From Acidianus ambivalens (GTDB taxonomy: Archaea; Thermoproteota; Thermoprotei_A; Sulfolobales; Sulfolobaceae), in contig NZ_CP045482.1 in NCBI RefSeq assembly GCF_009729015.1, forward strand, positions 678,001-742,000: DNA of 64,000 nt. Direction: 5' to 3'. Positions within the stretch are counted from its first letter, which is position 1. Every line of letters begins with the position of its first letter. The notes beneath the pieces are model-generated. The model saw only the letters and a list, made by a program, of their open reading frames with translations, ran no database searches and was not told where the DNA came from. Both the position numbers and the translations under genes were made by a program. Of this stretch, positions 62,424 to 64,000 are shown piece by piece.

Positions 62424-63287
62424 ATGAACGTAAGAAGAGTTAGGACTTACATTCCAGGTTTGGATGAAATACTATATGGGGGTATTCCTGAAAGGAACAT
62501 TGTCCTTGTTTCTGGAGGTCCAGGGACAGGTAAGTCAATTTCAGCACAACAGTTCATTTATAACGGATTGATTAGAGGAGAGGCAGGAATATATGTAGCT
62601 TTAGAAGAGCACCCAGTTTCTGTATTAAGGAGTTTTCATCACTTCGGCTGGGATGTGACAAAGTTTGAGAAGGAAGGCAAATTCGCAATAGTTGATGCTT
62701 TTACTGGAGGTTATGGATCAACTGCACAAAAGGAGAAATACGTAGTAAAGAACGTTGATGACGTTAAGGAATTGGGAGACGTATTGAGGCAGGCTATAAA
62801 AGACCTAAAGGCTACTAGAGTTGCAATAGACTCTGTAAGTACGCTTTATTTAACAAAACCAGCAATGGCTAGGGGAATTGTAATGACTTTAAAGAGGATA
62901 ATTTCAGGACTCGGCTGTACTGCGTTTTTCGTTAGTCAAGTTTCCGTAGGAGAAAGAGGCTTTGGAGGGCCAGGAGTTGAGCATGCAGTAGACGGAATTA
63001 TTAGAATGGACCTTGATGAGGTTGAGGGCAAAATGTATAGGTCAATAATTGTATGGAAGATGAGAGATACAAAGATTTCCATGGTTAGGCATCCTATGGA
63101 AATAACGGATAACGGAATTGTTGTAGAGTGGGATAAGTACTTAAAGATCACTAACTTCTCCGCAACAGTTGAACCATTACCGAAAGAGGAAGTTGATGAG
63201 ATGAAGAAAGCCATGGAGGAAGAAGAGAAGGCTGAAAAGGAAAAGGTTACAGAAGAAATTGAAGAAGTTGAAGAGAGCGAGGAATAA
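62424..63287 (+). CDS. KaiC-like RecA-superfamily ATPase
   Basis: A 287-residue single-domain KaiC-like protein. TYIPGLDEILYGGIPERNIV (near 8), Walker A SGGPGTGKSISAQQFIYNG (near 31), the Glu pair in YVALEEHP, Walker B TRVAIDSVSTLYLTKP (near 132) and the C-terminal MRDTKISMVRHPMEI (R-x-S/T-like) are present. The last 35 residues are highly acidic, a coiled tail. Archaeal members act in signalling or DNA-related processes; the specific role here is unknown. Confidence 0.82.
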   Translation: MNVRRVRTYIPGLDEILYGGIPERNIVLVSGGPGTGKSISAQQFIYNGLIRGEAGIYVALEEHPVSVLRSFHHFGWDVTKFEKEGKFAIVDAFTGGYGSTAQKEKYVVKNVDDVKELGDVLRQAIKDLKATRVAIDSVSTLYLTKPAMARGIVMTLKRIISGLGCTAFFVSQVSVGERGFGGPGVEHAVDGIIRMDLDEVEGKMYRSIIVWKMRDTKISMVRHPMEITDNGIVVEWDKYLKITNFSATVEPLPKEEVDEMKKAMEEEEKAEKEKVTEEIEEVEESEE

Positions 63288-63319
63288 AAATTCCTTTTTC
63301 TTTCTTAATCGCTTTCTAG

Positions 63320-64000
63320 CTAAGTAGGAGTACAAGTTACAACTGCCTTAATGCTCGTCCCGTTTGACAAGTAAATTGTAAGATAATAATTATTCCCTGG
63401 AACCAATCCAGTTACTCCTAGAAATCTCATTGTTATAGAATTGTTACCAGGATTTAACATATTAGGATTTACGTCCGTTGTGGTGTAAAGAGTATTATCT
63501 ATAGAGGCACTTACTATATTTACAGCAATTGAGGAATATAGGGTAAGCGTAACAGTACCGTCCAGTCTTATTATTCCTTGTCCTACTTGATAAACTTGCG
63601 GTTGATACATCGAAGGAGCTGTATAAGGTTGGGGCATCATGGTTCCTCCGCTCAGTTTCCTTATAATATCGTCAACACTAACATAAGATAATATCCAGCC
63701 CACAAATGAAATAAAAGGAATAATAATTAAAATTCCTCCAATTTTTAGCATATCGTTATTATAAAAGCTACCAAGATTGTAAATAACTAAACCTATGAGT
63801 AAATAAGCTATAAAGAGAACTATTGCAGCCAATAATACTATTACACCCCCAGCAGCTGCTAAACCTAAACTGGCAGAGAATATTCCCGCTATAGCTAGTA
63901 TTCCTCCTATTAATTCAATAATTATTCCTGGTAAAATTAAGTTAATCCCTGTAAAGCCTCTCGATACATCTTTCCCAGTAGAAGCGAAAGTTTGAAATGC
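63320..64000 (-). CDS. DUF973 membrane protein (5' end beyond window)
   Basis: The frame is open from the stop at 63320 to the window edge. Upstream of residue MAAIVLF it continues TGINLILPGIIIELIGGILA and LAAAGGVIVLLAAIVLF, typical of DUF973, a Sulfolobales-enriched family with several N-terminal helices and a C-terminal beta domain (IIRLDGTVTLTLYSSIAVNI). The start lies outside the window. Function unknown. Confidence 0.75.
   Translation of the reverse strand, partial: AFQTFASTGKDVSRGFTGINLILPGIIIELIGGILAIAGIFSASLGLAAAGGVIVLLAAIVLFIAYLLIGLVIYNLGSFYNNDMLKIGGILIIIPFISFVGWILSYVSVDDIIRKLSGGTMMPQPYTAPSMYQPQVYQVGQGIIRLDGTVTLTLYSSIAVNIVSASIDNTLYTTTDVNPNMLNPGNNSITMRFLGVTGLVPGNNYYLTIYLSNGTSIKAVVTCTPT

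Overview
The window looks like a low-GC (roughly 35-37 %) chromosomal segment of a thermoacidophilic crenarchaeon of the order Sulfolobales, plausibly Acidianus or a close relative (genus is inference). Pointers are a thermopsin-family acid protease, DUF973, DUF1404 and DUF2173 proteins, PaREP1 proteins, class III (archaellin/pilin-type) signal peptides, orphan archaeal ATPases, IS607 and IS605-type TnpB elements, many start codons about 25 bases behind a TATA box (leaderless style), and candidate C/D box guide RNAs. No rRNA, tRNA or CRISPR array was seen.

Layout. 1-10 kb: PaREP1 fragment, AP endonuclease, orphan ATPase, IS605-type MITE, HPP membrane protein, QueE, a frameshifted S16-like protease, a decayed TldD, a second ATPase with a double-palindrome operator, and a thiamine-diphosphate enzyme. 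10-18.5 kb: a dead HEPN/MNT pair, MBL hydrolase, PaREP1, HEAT-like pseudogene, ClpP-like SDH protease, an OLD-like AAA ATPase with a small partner, and a divergent membrane protein. 18.5-30.6 kb: thermopsin, UppP, pilin-like protein, MITE, IS607, broken ATPase, DUF72, SfsA, pyrimidine-dimer glycosylase, aldo-keto reductase, and a DUF3800 gene split by an IS605-type tnpB element. 30.6-38.2 kb: acyltransferase, a five-gene ABC exporter/regulator operon, VapBC, molybdenum hydroxylase, SRPBCC-like protein. 38.5-44.4 kb: two divergent clusters of pilin-like, very Cys-rich secreted proteins. 44.5-53.9 kb: RHH-like protein, a tandem pair of structured RNA hairpins abutting an intact DUF3800 gene, MFS and APC transporters, a third intact ATPase between direct repeats, a second molybdenum hydroxylase. 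53.9-56.2 kb: a patch of decayed membrane and DUF2173 genes. 56.5-64 kb: aldose epimerase-like protein, TDT-type transporter, MFS, third DUF3800 relic, APC permease, KaiC-like ATPase, DUF973.

Most distinctive observation. At 45051-45146 two hairpins share an identical 30-base inner part, while their terminal stems differ but each pairs perfectly. Both fold with a consensus kink-turn at the stem/inner-helix junction, and they lie about 25 bases before an intact DUF3800 gene. A different stable hairpin (28192-28232) precedes a second DUF3800 gene, now interrupted by an insertion. DUF3800 genes in bacteria and phages are known to be accompanied by conserved RNA motifs of unknown role, so this may be an archaeal DUF3800-RNA system.

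Other themes: several orphan ATPases have palindromes abutting their start codons; a family of MITEs keeps the ends and promoter of a tnpB element plus a conserved structured core; and an unusually high number of frameshifted genes is present. Some frameshifts lie in T-runs and could be sequencing errors; others, with in-frame stops, deletions or insertions, are real decay.
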